Positions 36,146 to 45,861 of a DNA stretch of 64,000 bases are shown one piece after another; the first letter of the stretch is position 1, and each line of letters begins with the position of its first letter. The stretch covers positions 685,001 to 749,000 of the forward strand of contig NZ_CP048796.1 of assembly GCF_010748935.1 (NCBI RefSeq), written 5' to 3'. The notes below the pieces were generated by a model. It had not been told where the DNA came from, ran no database searches, and saw only the letters and a list, made by a program, of their open reading frames with translations. This DNA is from Providencia vermicola (GTDB taxonomy: Bacteria > Pseudomonadota > Gammaproteobacteria > Enterobacterales > Enterobacteriaceae). A program made the translations under genes and the position numbers.

Positions 36146-36862
36146 TTATTCGTCTAAATCACCACAGAAGCGGTAACCTTCACCATGAATTGTTGCGATA
36201 ATTTCTGGTGTATCAGGTGTTGATTCGAAATGCTTACGAATACGACGAATAGTCACGTCAACAGTTCTATCATGGGGTTTCAACTCACGGCCGGTCATTT
36301 TTTTCAATAAATCGGCACGAGTTTGAATTTTTCCTGGGTTTTCACAGAAATGCAACATCGCACGGAATTCACTACGCGGTAACTTGTAGTGCTCGCCTGC
36401 TGGGCTAATCAGTGAACGGCTATTAATGTCAAGTTCCCAGCCATTAAACTTATAGCTTTCAACTAAGCGACGCTCTTCCGTACCCCCCGCTAAATTCATA
36501 GTGCGAGAAAGTAGGTTACGCGCACGAATTGTTAATTCACGCGGGTTAAATGGTTTGGTGATGTAATCATCGGCACCAATTTCAAGGCCAAGGATCTTAT
36601 CGACTTCGTTATCACGACCGGTTAGGAACATTAGCGCAATACTTTCTTGTTCACGTAATTCACGAGCAAGAAGGAGGCCATTTTTGCCAGGCAAGTTAAT
36701 ATCCATGATAACAAGATTGATGTCATGTTCGGACAGAACATTGTGCATCTCTTCGCCATCAGTCGCTTCATGGACAACATAGCCTTCAGCTTCAAAAATG
36801 CTTTTTAGTGTATTGCGTGTGACAATCTCATCTTCAACAATCAAAATGTGTGGGGTCTGCAT
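36146..36862 (-). CDS. arcA: Aerobic respiration control response regulator ArcA
   Basis: 238 residues, the E. coli length. The receiver domain (1-120) has the acidic pocket VEDE at about 9, phospho-acceptor Asp54 in VIMDINLPG, and the conserved Lys in [11 protein letters not shown]. The OmpR-type winged-helix DNA-binding domain is at about 135-235 ([35 protein letters not shown]). Phosphorylated by ArcB when oxygen is low, it represses aerobic metabolism. Upstream there is an FNR palindrome about 255 bases before the start, so anaerobic induction is likely. Confidence 0.98.
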   Translation of the reverse strand: MQTPHILIVEDEIVTRNTLKSIFEAEGYVVHEATDGEEMHNVLSEHDINLVIMDINLPGKNGLLLARELREQESIALMFLTGRDNEVDKILGLEIGADDYITKPFNPRELTIRARNLLSRTMNLAGGTEERRLVESYKFNGWELDINSRSLISPAGEHYKLPRSEFRAMLHFCENPGKIQTRADLLKKMTGRELKPHDRTVDVTIRRIRKHFESTPDTPEIIATIHGEGYRFCGDLDE

Positions 36863-37449
36863 ATTTGCTACCTAAAGTTTTAAAATAAAATAGTGAACTC
36901 ATAGAACGCTTCCAAATTAGGTGGTTTTGATTTTGTTTTTGCTGGAAAAACGCGTCTATGGGTTATAAATATGTCTTTGAGTCAACGTTATTTTGTCGCC
37001 TCTGTTGTTATCAGATTCAAAAATGAATCAAAATTTAGGCACTTTCCCAACGTTGGGCTGTTAACAGCAATATAACAGCTAATACTTCATTTACCACCTA
37101 AAAAAATAACTTTTGTTGATACATATCAAAATCAATTGTAGCACGTTAACAAAATTTGTTAGGAAGAAAATCTTACAAATTCAGTAGATGTTTAACTATC
37201 AGATAAAGAGCAAAATACGCCCCGTTTTTATTTTTACTCATTGAGTGAATTAATCCAATAATTCACCATCTGTCCTGATATTTCTTTAAAATAACGCATA
37301 AATATTTTATATCGCCAATTGTTGGTTTTTTGGATTTAAAAATTGACAAAATGTGGTATTGAGTCGTGTTGTCATTAAGTTTTGTTGAAGAGATAGCATA
37401 ATTTTTGATAAGTAAAATAACCAGTAATCTGTTTTTTGGGTAAATAAAT
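36863..37449. other. arcA-thr intergenic region with FNR site
   Basis: A long AT-rich gap. E. coli carries yjjY and a methyltransferase gene (lasT) here; neither is present. The notable site is TTGATACATATCAA at 37116-37129, a perfect FNR consensus (TTGAT-N4-ATCAA) placed to act on a long-leader arcA promoter on the minus strand. No RNA gene was recognised. Confidence 0.6.
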
Positions 37450-37490
37450 TTGACATTTCTTTATAATTGCTTTAACCGTATAGGGAGAAA
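37450..37490 (+). promoter_or_regulatory. thr operon promoter region
   Basis: TTGACA (37450-37455), a TATAAT (37462-37467) and GTATAGG (37478-37484) follow the layout of the E. coli thr promoter (TTGACT ... TTTAACC ... TATAGG). The -10 is most likely TATAGG; which hexamer serves as -35 is uncertain because TTGACA is 23 bases away. Confidence 0.5.
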
Positions 37491-37519
37491 GTAACGAATC
37501 AAGAGACAGACAGAAATTT

Positions 37520-37588
37520 ATGCGTAACATCAGCCTGACTACGATTATTATTACCACCACCGTAACCACAGGAAACGGGGCGGGCTGA
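37520..37588 (+). CDS. thrL: thr operon leader peptide
   Basis: A 22-codon reading frame, MRNISLTTIIITTTVTTGNG plus AG, with seven Thr and four Ile codons in a row-rich core and the same GNGAG end as E. coli ThrL. Stalling of the ribosome at these codons when Thr-tRNA or Ile-tRNA is scarce prevents the downstream terminator from forming. The stop is 26 bases before the attenuator stem. Confidence 0.95.
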   Translation: MRNISLTTIIITTTVTTGNGAG

Positions 37589-37614
37589 CGCATCCAAAAA
37601 ATAAAAAATGAAAA

Positions 37615-37648
37615 AGCCCGCGTCCAATCAGATGCGGGCTTTTTTTTG
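37615..37648 (+). terminator. thr attenuator
   Basis: AGCCCGC (37615-37621) and GCGGGCT (37634-37640), flanked by A and T runs that extend the stem, followed by eight T. It lies 25 bases before thrA. Confidence 0.93.
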
Positions 37649-37672
37649 GTGTTAAATCAGGAGAGAAATACC

Positions 37673-40132
37673 ATGCGTGTGCTTAAATTTGGCGGTACTT
37701 CGGTTGCAAATGACGAACGAGTACTTAATGTTGCTGACATCGCTGAGAGTAAATTGGCCGATGGGCCGGTGGCTTTGGTGTTATCCGCACCAGCAAAAAT
37801 CACTAACCATTTGGTCGCAATGATTGATAAAACGGTTGCAGGTCAGGATGTCATCACGCATGTGAATGATGCAGAAATGATTTTTGCAAACTTACTAAAA
37901 GGATTGAAAGAAAAACAACCCGGTTTTGATTACGACAGACTGAAAAAACTCACCGAACAAGAATTTGCACAAATCAAACAAGTACTGCATGGTATTACTC
38001 TTCTAGGCCAATGCCCTGATAGCATTAATGCTTCCATCATTTGTCGTGGTGAAAAACTCTCCATTGCTATCATGGAATCTGTGTTAAAAGCACGCGGACA
38101 CAAAGTGACAGTGATTAACCCTGTCGAACGTTTATTAGCAGTTGGCCATTACCTTGAATCAACAGTTGATATCAATGAATCGACTAAGCGTATTGCAGAA
38201 TTAAATATCCCGAAAGACCACTTTGTATTGATGGCGGGTTTTACTGCGGGTAATGATAAAGGCGAACTGGTGGTATTAGGACGCAATGGTTCTGATTATT
38301 CTGCCGCTGTTTTAGCAGCTTGTTTACGGGCGGCCTGTTGTGAGATCTGGACCGATGTGGATGGGGTGTATACCTGTGACCCTCGTTTAGTGCCTGATGC
38401 GCGTTTATTAAAAGGGATGTCTTACCAAGAAGCAATGGAACTGTCCTACTTTGGTGCAAAAGTTCTTCACCCACGCACCATCGCGCCAATCGCACAATTC
38501 CAAATTCCTTGCCTGATTAAAAATACCACTAATCCAAGTGCTCCGGGGACTTTGATTGGCGATGGTCAAACGGATGAAAGTACACCAGTTAAAGGGATCA
38601 CGAATCTTAATAACATGGCAATGATCAACGTTTCGGGTCCTGGCATGAAAGGGATGGTTGGCATGGCAGCTCGTATTTTCTCAGTCATGTCGCGTAAAGG
38701 GATCTCGGTGGTCTTGATTACTCAGTCATCATCCGAATACAGCATTAGTTTCTGTGTGCCACAAGGTGAATTAGTGCGAGCACGCGCAGCACTGGAAGAA
38801 GAGTTCTATTTAGAATTAAAAGACGGTGTCTTGGATCCTCTTGATGTCATGGAGCAGTTGGCGATTATTTCCGTAGTGGGAGATGGGATGCGTACCCTTA
38901 AAGGGATATCAGCACGTTTCTTTTCAGCTTTAACACGCGGAAATATAAATATTGTTGCGATTGCGCAAGGTTCATCTGAACGCTCCATTTCAGCGGTCAT
39001 CGCGAATGAGGCGGCAACAACGGCAGTTCGTTTATGCCATCAAATGCTATTTAATGCAGAGCAGGTGATAGAAGCCTTTATCATTGGGGTAGGGGGGGTT
39101 GGAAATGCATTGATTGAACAGATCCATCGCCAACAACAATGGTTAAAGCAAAAACATATTGATTTACGTGTGTGCGGAATTGCTAACTCAAGAGCCATGC
39201 TAACCAATATGCAAGGCATCTCTCTTGATAATTGGAAAGAAGAACTTGCACAAGCGACAGAACCCTTTAGCTTAAGTCGTTTGATCAGACTTGAACGTGA
39301 ATATCACTTCCTCAATCCTGTGATTATCGATTGTACCTCTAACCAAGAGATTGCCGAGCAGTATGTGAATTTCTTAAAAGATGGTTTTAACGTGGTCACG
39401 CCTAATAAAAAAGCCAACACGTTATCGATGGATTATTACCGCCAACTACGTTCAGCGTGTGAAGTATCAAAACGTAAGTTCCTTTATGACACTAACGTTG
39501 GTGCAGGTTTGCCGGTGATTGAAAACTTACAGAATCTTCTGAATGCGGGTGATGAGCTGGTGCACTTTAGTGGAATTCTCTCTGGCTCACTATCCTTTAT
39601 CTTTGGTAAGTTAGATGAAGGTATGTCTCTGTCTGAGGCGACAACATTAGCGAAAGAGAAAGGATTTACTGAGCCTGACCCACGTGATGACTTATCCGGT
39701 ATGGATGTTGCTCGTAAACTGTTGATCCTTGCTCGTGAAGCGGGCTATCAATTAGAGCTAGACGATATTGAAATTGATGCGGTATTACCTGCTGAGTTTG
39801 ATAGCAGTGGCAGTGTTGCTGAATTTATGGCTCGTTTACCACAGCTCGACCAACAATTTGCAGAACGTATAAAAGCCGCAGAAGCGGAAGAAAAAGTGTT
39901 ACGCTATGTTGGGTTGATAGAGGAAGGACGTTGCCAAGTAAAAATTGTTGCCGTTGATGGCAATGATCCACTCTTTAAAGTCAAGAATGGCGAAAACGCA
40001 TTGGCTTTCTATACACGCTATTACCAACCAATACCTTTAGTTCTAAGAGGCTATGGTGCAGGTAATGATGTTACCGCTGCCGGCGTATTTGCAGATATGT
40101 TGCGTACCCTATCATGGAAATTGGGAGTCTGA
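37673..40132 (+). CDS. thrA: Bifunctional aspartokinase I / homoserine dehydrogenase I
   Basis: Catalyses the first and third steps from aspartate toward threonine. 819 residues from the ATG at 37673 ([12 protein letters not shown]), chosen by the AGGAGAG site and the E. coli alignment; the open frame starts 27 bases earlier. The aspartokinase catalytic domain is at 1-295, two ACT domains for threonine feedback at about 310-460 ([40 protein letters not shown]), and homoserine dehydrogenase from about 465 ([30 protein letters not shown]). First structural gene of thrABC behind the attenuator. Confidence 0.98.
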   Translation: MRVLKFGGTSVANDERVLNVADIAESKLADGPVALVLSAPAKITNHLVAMIDKTVAGQDVITHVNDAEMIFANLLKGLKEKQPGFDYDRLKKLTEQEFAQIKQVLHGITLLGQCPDSINASIICRGEKLSIAIMESVLKARGHKVTVINPVERLLAVGHYLESTVDINESTKRIAELNIPKDHFVLMAGFTAGNDKGELVVLGRNGSDYSAAVLAACLRAACCEIWTDVDGVYTCDPRLVPDARLLKGMSYQEAMELSYFGAKVLHPRTIAPIAQFQIPCLIKNTTNPSAPGTLIGDGQTDESTPVKGITNLNNMAMINVSGPGMKGMVGMAARIFSVMSRKGISVVLITQSSSEYSISFCVPQGELVRARAALEEEFYLELKDGVLDPLDVMEQLAIISVVGDGMRTLKGISARFFSALTRGNINIVAIAQGSSERSISAVIANEAATTAVRLCHQMLFNAEQVIEAFIIGVGGVGNALIEQIHRQQQWLKQKHIDLRVCGIANSRAMLTNMQGISLDNWKEELAQATEPFSLSRLIRLEREYHFLNPVIIDCTSNQEIAEQYVNFLKDGFNVVTPNKKANTLSMDYYRQLRSACEVSKRKFLYDTNVGAGLPVIENLQNLLNAGDELVHFSGILSGSLSFIFGKLDEGMSLSEATTLAKEKGFTEPDPRDDLSGMDVARKLLILAREAGYQLELDDIEIDAVLPAEFDSSGSVAEFMARLPQLDQQFAERIKAAEAEEKVLRYVGLIEEGRCQVKIVAVDGNDPLFKVKNGENALAFYTRYYQPIPLVLRGYGAGNDVTAAGVFADMLRTLSWKLGV

Positions 40133-40135
40133 TAA

Positions 40136-41065
40136 GTGATTAAAGTTTATGCGCCCGCTTCAATTGGTAATGTTAGTGTCGGGTTTGATGTATTAGGGGC
40201 GGCAGTATCGCCAGTAGATGGAACTCTGTTAGGCGATTGTGTCACTGTTGAAGCAGCCGAAAGCTTTTCTTTGACCAATAAAGGACGCTTTGTTGCAAAA
40301 TTACCCAAAAAGAGTGAGCACAATATTGTTTACCAGTGCTGGGAATTGTTTTGTGAACGTCTTGGTAAACCGCTTAATGTTGCGATGACGCTCGAAAAAA
40401 ATATGCCTATTGGCTCTGGTTTAGGTTCAAGTGCATGTTCTGTTGTTGCTGCACTGATGGCATTGAATGAGTTTGCAGGGCAACCTTTTGATGAGACTAC
40501 CCTATTAAGCATGATGGGCGAGTTGGAAGGACGTATTTCAGGCAGCGTGCATTACGATAACGTCGCCCCTTGCTTTCTTGGGGGACTACAGCTGATTATT
40601 GAGCAAAATGGAATAATTTCTCAGCCAGTTCCTGCATTTGATAACTGGTATTGGGTCATGGCTTACCCAGGGATTAAAGTCTCTACCGCAGAGGCTCGTG
40701 CTATTTTGCCTAATAGTTATCCACGTCATGATATTGTGAATCATGGCCGTTACCTATCTGGTTTTATTCACGCGTGTCATACTCATCAGCCACAGCTGGC
40801 TGTAACGATGATCCAAGATGTGGTTGCAGAGCCTTACCGCACTCAACTGCTTCCTGGTTTCGCTGAAGCACGCAAAAATGCGTATGAGATAGGTGCATTA
40901 GCCTGTGGTATTTCCGGATCAGGCCCCACACTATTTGCTATCTGCGATGACAAAAATATTGCCGAGAAAATGGCAGATTATCTACAACAACATTACGTTC
41001 AAAATGATGAAGGCTTTGTGCATATCTGCCGTTTGGATCTCACAGGGGCAAGGACAATAGGGTAA
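40136..41065 (+). CDS. thrB: Homoserine kinase
   Basis: A GHMP kinase that phosphorylates homoserine with ATP, 309 residues. The start is a GTG three bases after the thrA stop, giving [20 protein letters not shown], so translation is probably coupled. The GHMP ATP loop [12 protein letters not shown] is at about residue 91, and the C-terminal [11 protein letters not shown] at about 262. Middle gene of thrABC. Confidence 0.98.
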   Translation: MIKVYAPASIGNVSVGFDVLGAAVSPVDGTLLGDCVTVEAAESFSLTNKGRFVAKLPKKSEHNIVYQCWELFCERLGKPLNVAMTLEKNMPIGSGLGSSACSVVAALMALNEFAGQPFDETTLLSMMGELEGRISGSVHYDNVAPCFLGGLQLIIEQNGIISQPVPAFDNWYWVMAYPGIKVSTAEARAILPNSYPRHDIVNHGRYLSGFIHACHTHQPQLAVTMIQDVVAEPYRTQLLPGFAEARKNAYEIGALACGISGSGPTLFAICDDKNIAEKMADYLQQHYVQNDEGFVHICRLDLTGARTIG

Positions 41066-41068
41066 AGA

Positions 41069-42361
41069 ATGAAACTGTATAACTTAAAAGATAATAGCGA
41101 ACAAGTTAGCTTCGCACAGGCAGTAAAACAGGGACTTGGCAAACAACAAGGCCTATTTTTCCCGCAAGATCTACCTGAATTTAGCGCCACTGAAATTGAC
41201 GAGTTACTAAAATTAGATTTTGTCACTCGTAGTAGCCGCATTTTGACGGCATTTATTGGTGATGAAATCCCAGAAGCTGAGCTCGCGTCCCGAGTGAAAG
41301 AGGCGTTTACATTCCCAGCACCTGTGACGCAAGTTGAGCAAGATGTGGCAACACTTGAGCTCTACCATGGTCCAACATTAGCATTTAAAGATTTTGGTGG
41401 GCGTTTTATGGCTCAGGCGTTAGGTCAAGTTGCGGGTGATCAACCTGTCACTATTCTAACGGCCACTTCAGGTGATACGGGGGCTGCGGTTGCACACGCT
41501 TTTTACCGTTTAAATAACGTCCAAGTCGTTATTTTATATCCTGAAGGCAAGATCAGCCCGCTGCAAGAAAAGCTATTTTGTACACTGGGTGAAAATATTC
41601 ATACTGTTGCAATTAAAGATGACTTTGATGCTTGCCAAGCGTTGGTTAAACAATCTTTTGATGATGAAGAGCTAAAAAAAGCACTGCACTTAAACTCTGC
41701 TAACTCAATCAATATTAGTCGTTTGCTAGCACAGATTTGTTATTACTTTGAAGCCGTGGCTCAGATCCCTGCGGAAAAACGTGAGCAATTAGTTATCTCC
41801 GTGCCAAGCGGTAACTTTGGTGATTTAACCGCGGGGTTACTGGCGAAATCGATGGGGCTACCAGTTAAACGCTTTATTGCTGCAACGAACGTGAATGATA
41901 CGGTTCCTCGCTATCTTGAAGAGGGGCAATGGAAACCACATCAAACGGTTGCAACCTTATCGAATGCGATGGATGTTAGCCAACCTAATAACTGGCCTCG
42001 TATTGAAGAGCTATTCCGTCGTAAAGGCTGGTCGCTTCAACAACTTGGCCATGGTGTCGTGACCGATGACGTGACAAAAGATACTGTCCGTGAATTAGAT
42101 AGAAAAGGTTATGTATCTGAGCCTCATGCTGCTGTTGCTTATCGCGTATTGCGTGATCAGTTACAAGATGGGGAGTATGGCCTGTTTTTAGGTACTGCAC
42201 ATCCAGCTAAGTTTAAAGAAAGTGTAGAAGAGATTTTGAATAAACCGCTGCCTTTGCCACAAGCCTTGGCTGAGCGCGCAGAGTTACCTTTGTTATCTCA
42301 TTTCTTGCCTTCAGACTTTGCTAAGCTGAGGGCCTTCTTAATGGAACGTGCACCTAAATAA
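41069..42361 (+). CDS. thrC: Threonine synthase
   Basis: A PLP enzyme converting O-phosphohomoserine to threonine, 430 residues (E. coli 428). The PLP lysine is in PTLAFKDFGGRFM at about residue 107, with the phosphate-binding SVPSGNFGDLTAG at about 240 and TATSGDTGAAVAH at about 130. It starts three bases after thrB and ends the operon at a hairpin. In E. coli yaaX and yaaA come next; here two glycine-rich protein genes and an aldo-keto reductase intervene before yaaA. Confidence 0.98.
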   Translation: MKLYNLKDNSEQVSFAQAVKQGLGKQQGLFFPQDLPEFSATEIDELLKLDFVTRSSRILTAFIGDEIPEAELASRVKEAFTFPAPVTQVEQDVATLELYHGPTLAFKDFGGRFMAQALGQVAGDQPVTILTATSGDTGAAVAHAFYRLNNVQVVILYPEGKISPLQEKLFCTLGENIHTVAIKDDFDACQALVKQSFDDEELKKALHLNSANSINISRLLAQICYYFEAVAQIPAEKREQLVISVPSGNFGDLTAGLLAKSMGLPVKRFIAATNVNDTVPRYLEEGQWKPHQTVATLSNAMDVSQPNNWPRIEELFRRKGWSLQQLGHGVVTDDVTKDTVRELDRKGYVSEPHAAVAYRVLRDQLQDGEYGLFLGTAHPAKFKESVEEILNKPLPLPQALAERAELPLLSHFLPSDFAKLRAFLMERAPK

Positions 42362-42377
42362 TCGCGTTATGATGAAG

Positions 42378-42410
42378 CGGAAGCTATCAGCTTCCGTTTC
42401 TATTTTTATT
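42378..42410 (+). terminator. thr operon terminator
   Basis: CGGAAGCT and AGCTTCCG with an ATC loop, followed by TTTCTATTTTTATT. Confidence 0.85.
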
Positions 42411-42502
42411 CGTCTCATAACGTGATAAAGATAAATTGAAATCAACATAAGTTACAAAGGTCAGGCGATTGAGTGAGCCAGCTAACTCGCCGGTTAAAGG
42501 AT

Positions 42503-42955
42503 TTAATTGATAGAACGACGGGCGCTAGCACCATTCAAACCATCTCGACCACCGTTTGGTCCACCGAGGCCACCACGTCCGCCTTCACCACCTTCAGGGC
42601 CAGCATCACCGCCGTTACCCCCATTCCCACTCCCTGAGCCATTTCCACCGTTACCCCCATTCCCGCCATTGCCGCCATTTCCACCGTTACCATTGCTGCC
42701 TAGTTGTGCATTACCGCCATCGCCGCCATCACCATTTCCTAAACCACTGCCACCATTCCCGCCATTGGCACCGTTTCCGCCATGTCCGCCATTTCCTTGT
42801 TTACTGCTATTAAGGTAAAAAATATTGTTATCGCTTGAGATAGCATGTTGAGGGTGAAAGAGCAGCTGTGAGGACACGCGGTTAAAAGAGTGGCTTGGTA
42901 TTGAGGTTGATACAACAAAAGCAGTGCAGACTATGAGAAATAATTCTTTGGGCAT
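42503..42955 (-). CDS. Secreted Gly-Gly-Asn repeat protein, larger of a tandem pair
   Basis: 150 residues, no family recognised. The N terminus (MPKELFLIVCTAFVVSTSIP) looks like a signal peptide, followed by about 30 ordinary residues. From about residue 54 to 140 the chain is built of glycine triplets, mostly GGN (GNGGNGGNGGNGGNGGNGSG), shifting to GGD, GPE and GGR near the end; a short basic tail RRSIN closes it. No Cys in the mature part. GGAGGATAATT directly before ATG is an excellent ribosome site. It lies 66 bases downstream of a smaller gene of the same design, with a hairpin between them. Possible roles: extracellular matrix, cell-surface or antifreeze-like structural protein; none is shown. 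Confidence 0.75.
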   Translation of the reverse strand: MPKELFLIVCTAFVVSTSIPSHSFNRVSSQLLFHPQHAISSDNNIFYLNSSKQGNGGHGGNGANGGNGGSGLGNGDGGDGGNAQLGSNGNGGNGGNGGNGGNGGNGSGSGNGGNGGDAGPEGGEGGRGGLGGPNGGRDGLNGASARRSIN

Positions 42956-42967
42956 AATTATCCTCCA

Positions 42968-42993
42968 ATCCCCCTTCGTTATTGAAGGGGGAT
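42968..42993 (-). promoter_or_regulatory. Hairpin abutting the ribosome site of the larger GGN gene
   Basis: ATCCCCCTTC and GAAGGGGGAT form a perfect 10-bp GC-rich stem with a 6-base loop. On the minus strand it ends 1-2 bases before the GGAGGA site of the next gene and has no T-tract. It could stabilise the upstream mRNA segment or tune translation of the downstream gene. Confidence 0.6.
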
Positions 42994-43021
42994 GATCAAG
43001 TAAAGTTAAGTCGTCAGCAGA

Positions 43022-43258
43022 TTAGTTGCCATTACCGCCATTACCACCGTTGCCGCCGTTGCCACCATTACCGCCATTGCCACCACTTCCGCCATTACCC
43101 CCGTTACCGCCATGACCACCATGGCCACTTTGTCCTAAATATTGACTTGATCCAGAGATTGGATCTGAAAGCATCTCAAGAGCGTTATATTGAAAAACCG
43201 AGGCCAAAGATAAAGTAGGGATAAATACAGAAGCAATAAGGATACATTTTATTTTCAT
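43022..43258 (-). CDS. Small secreted Gly-Gly-Asn repeat protein
   Basis: 78 residues, no family recognised. A clear signal peptide MKIKCILIASVFIPTLSLAS is followed by a spacer VFQYNALEMLSDPISGSSQY and then, from residue about 43, a pure repeat GHGGHGGNGGNGGSGGNGGN continuing as GGN to the last residue. The pattern and position match the larger neighbour downstream, so they are likely a duplicated pair transcribed together on the minus strand. The ribosome site is AAGAGA. The plus-strand reading frames over the same DNA are low-complexity shadows. Confidence 0.75.
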   Translation of the reverse strand: MKIKCILIASVFIPTLSLASVFQYNALEMLSDPISGSSQYLGQSGHGGHGGNGGNGGSGGNGGNGGNGGNGGNGGNGN

Positions 43259-43554
43259 ATAATTTTCTCTTCGTTAAATGAATTAAATAAACTGCTAACT
43301 CAGTTTATGTGTTCAGTTATATTTATCAATTTTAACTTGCCATTATGATGGTGTGTTTTTATATTTCTTTGATTTTTATGTTTTTTAGTTTTTAATTAAT
43401 AGTTTGGTTGAGTATTTTTATTTAAATGATATAAATTATATTTATGTTTTATTGGGTGATAGCATTTTGCGGAAGGGCATTTCTGTATTTGACAACGATG
43501 GTATTGTCAGGGCATTGAGTTTAATGAATGGGGGCATTTCTTGAAATAGAATCA
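43259..43554. other. AT-rich region upstream of the GGN genes
   Basis: About 300 bases, strongly AT-rich on the GGN-proximal side. It should hold the GGN promoter on the minus strand; a minus-strand TATAAT occurs at 43435-43440 without a good -35. Nothing else was recognised. Confidence 0.35.
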
Positions 43555-43589
43555 GCTGTCTCTGGGCTGTATTTGCAACAAGAGACAGC
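43555..43589 (-). terminator. Terminator of the aldo-keto reductase gene
   Basis: GCTGTCTCT and AGAGACAGC form a perfect 9-bp stem about 18 bases past the stop on the minus strand, followed by a moderately T-rich run. Confidence 0.6.
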
Positions 43590-43606
43590 AAGATGGAAAG
43601 CGCGAT

Positions 43607-44602
43607 TTAAATATCGTTTTCTAAGATAAGCTCAATCGTTTTTAGCTCGTCTGCGGTGAATTGGCGGTTTCTTATTATGCCAAGAGCATCATCAATTTGG
43701 CTGATTCGGCTAGCGCCAATGAGCACTGAGGTGATGCGATCGTGACGTAAAAGCCAAGCAAGTGCCATTTGGCTCAGTTTTTGCTGACGACTCAACGCTA
43801 ATTCATTGAGTTTTTTCACCTTCGTTATTACCGCGGAGGTGAGCCTTTCAGGTGGCAAAGAGGGGTTGTTCGCGGCTCGAGAATCAGCAGGGATACCGTT
43901 TAAGTAACGATCTGTCAGTATTCCACCAGCTAAAGGGGAGTAAGCTATAGAACCGACCCCTTCATCTTCCAGTACATCAAGTAGCCCTTCTTCCGGATCT
44001 CTGACGAGCATGGAGTACTTGGGTTGGTGAATAAGACAAGGGGTACCAAGCTGATTCAGAATATCAATGGCGTCTTTGGCAAGATCGGCGGGGTAGTTGG
44101 AGATCCCGACATACAATGCCTTACCTTGACGCACGATCAAATCTAATGCGCCCATGGTTTCTTCGAGTGGGGTATCTGGATCAGGGCGATGATGATAAAA
44201 GATATCAACATAATCTAAGCCCATGCGTTTTAGGCTTTGATTGAGACTGGCTATTAAATATTTTTTACTTCCCCAATCACCATAAGGGCCATCCCACATG
44301 GTAAACCCAGCTTTAGATGAAATGATCATCTCATCTCGGTAAGGTAAAAAGTCTTGTTGGAGAAGGCGGCCGAATAGGCTTTCTGCCGACCCAGGGGGAG
44401 GACCATAATTATTGGCGAGATCGAAATGAGTAATGCCATGATCAAATGCATGCCTTAGCATGGCTCTGCAATTATCTGGGGATTTATTGTCGCCAAAATT
44501 GTGCCAAAGACCTAAAGAAATAAGAGGAAGCCTTAAACCGCTGCGGCCACACAAGCGATACTCCATATCAGTATAACGATCTGTATTTGCAATATAAGGC
44601 AT
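43607..44602 (-). CDS. Aldo-keto reductase, YghZ (GpR) type
   Basis: 331 residues, an NADPH-dependent AKR barrel. The catalytic Asp and Tyr are in FDLANNYGP at about residue 60, Lys in ISSKAGF at about 95, and His in FYHHRPD at about 137; the cofactor segment near the C terminus is SVLIGASRISQID. Overall wording (YRLCGRSGLRLPLISLGLWH, SVLIGASR) follows E. coli YghZ, an L-glyceraldehyde-3-phosphate reductase also active on methylglyoxal. The start is supported by a strong GGAGGTGAT before ATG. It is inserted between thrC and yaaA relative to E. coli, next to the GGN genes but ended by its own terminator. Confidence 0.88.
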   Translation of the reverse strand: MPYIANTDRYTDMEYRLCGRSGLRLPLISLGLWHNFGDNKSPDNCRAMLRHAFDHGITHFDLANNYGPPPGSAESLFGRLLQQDFLPYRDEMIISSKAGFTMWDGPYGDWGSKKYLIASLNQSLKRMGLDYVDIFYHHRPDPDTPLEETMGALDLIVRQGKALYVGISNYPADLAKDAIDILNQLGTPCLIHQPKYSMLVRDPEEGLLDVLEDEGVGSIAYSPLAGGILTDRYLNGIPADSRAANNPSLPPERLTSAVITKVKKLNELALSRQQKLSQMALAWLLRHDRITSVLIGASRISQIDDALGIIRNRQFTADELKTIELILENDI

Positions 44603-44800
44603 ACATCACCTCCAAAATGGTTGGCATAGAGACCAAAGCCATATTGTCACAAAAGATATCAGCGCTCTGGTGAATCAATGCTAATTTTTGAGCAAAGTGA
44701 AAGTTTTTAGCAAATCTGTGATGGAGGATGAAAAATACACAATATTGGCGATAAGTTGCACAAGGTGATCAGGACTGGTGACCACCTTTGCTTTGAGGAA

Positions 44801-45577
44801 TTAGTGCTGTTCAGGGCGAGTAAAGACTAGCTCATTCCCTTTAGATTGGCTTTCATCGAATTGATAGCCTTCAAGATTAAAATCAACCAATTGTTCTGTT
44901 TTGGTGAGTTTATTTTGGATAATAAAGCGGCTCATCAAGCCACGTGCTTTTTTAGCATAGAAACTAATGACTTTATATTTGCCATTTTTTTCATCGAGAA
45001 AGACGGGTTTTATCATCGTCGCGTCTAATTTTTTGACGTTGACTGATTTGAAGTACTCATCAGAAGCAAGGTTAACCAAGACCTGATCACCTTGGGCTGA
45101 AAGCGCTTTATTGAGCTGATTTGTGATGATATCACCCCAAAATTCATACAAATCCTTACCGCGAGGATTTTTCAAGCGAGTGCCCATTTCGAGTCGATAA
45201 GGTTGCATTAAATCGAGCGGACGTAGCAGTCCATACAGTCCAGATAAAATACGTAAGTGTTGTTGTGCAAAAGCGAAGTCTTGCTCAGAGAATGTTTCGG
45301 CCTGCATACCCGTATACACATCACCTTTAAATGCTAATATCGCTTGGCGTGCATTATCTGGCGTAAAATCGGCATGCCACTCACCAAAACGTGCCGCATT
45401 TAAGCCTGCAAGTTTATCACTAATTTTCATTAAACTTGAGATATCGGCAGGGGAAAGCTGACGGCAAACGTCAATCAGTTGCTGAGATTCATGCAGTAAC
45501 TCAGGCTGGGTGAAAGTTTTTGTTGCTAGTGGGCTTTCATAATCTAAAGTTTTGGCGGGTGAAATCGTGATGAGCAT
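44801..45577 (-). CDS. yaaA: Peroxide stress protein YaaA
   Basis: 258 residues, the E. coli length, and strongly similar throughout ([80 protein letters not shown]). In E. coli, YaaA belongs to the OxyR regulon, lowers free iron under peroxide and binds DNA. No OxyR site was identified with confidence upstream here. Minus strand, divergent from talB. Confidence 0.97.
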   Translation of the reverse strand: MLITISPAKTLDYESPLATKTFTQPELLHESQQLIDVCRQLSPADISSLMKISDKLAGLNAARFGEWHADFTPDNARQAILAFKGDVYTGMQAETFSEQDFAFAQQHLRILSGLYGLLRPLDLMQPYRLEMGTRLKNPRGKDLYEFWGDIITNQLNKALSAQGDQVLVNLASDEYFKSVNVKKLDATMIKPVFLDEKNGKYKVISFYAKKARGLMSRFIIQNKLTKTEQLVDFNLEGYQFDESQSKGNELVFTRPEQH

Positions 45578-45861
45578 GACAAGTTCCCTATAATAAAATG
45601 ACTATTACCACTTTAGCAAAAATTGATCTTAAATGGCTAATTGATGAGATAAGTAAAAACAATTTTCCTATTTCATCGGGCTATGATTAGCTGGATAAGA
45701 AGCTAAAAGGATTCAGTTTTAATTTTTGAAGCGAAAACGATTGCATATCAGTTAGTTGCTTTATAATAGTTTTAGTCGCTTGCAGCAACTCGGATGCGTG
45801 ATATTATCATTGTACGGTGCGGCGTTTGCCTCAATTCCTTTATAACAACGAGATTAAAGAA

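Noticed and set aside
42507-42818. Pro/Ser-rich and His/Arg-rich plus-strand frames opposite the GGN genes
   Set aside because: They are antisense readings of the GGN repeat, of low complexity, without signal peptides or ribosome sites; the minus-strand frames have both.
43022-43258. Idea that the small Gly-rich protein is a microcin B17-type precursor
   Set aside because: Those cores need Ser, Cys and Gly for heterocycles; this repeat has Gly and Asn with almost no Ser and no Cys, there is a Sec-type signal, and no modification enzymes are nearby.
44761-44790. Hairpin downstream of yaaA as a terminator
   Set aside because: AAGGTG and CACCTT give only six pairs with a long loop and no T-tract.
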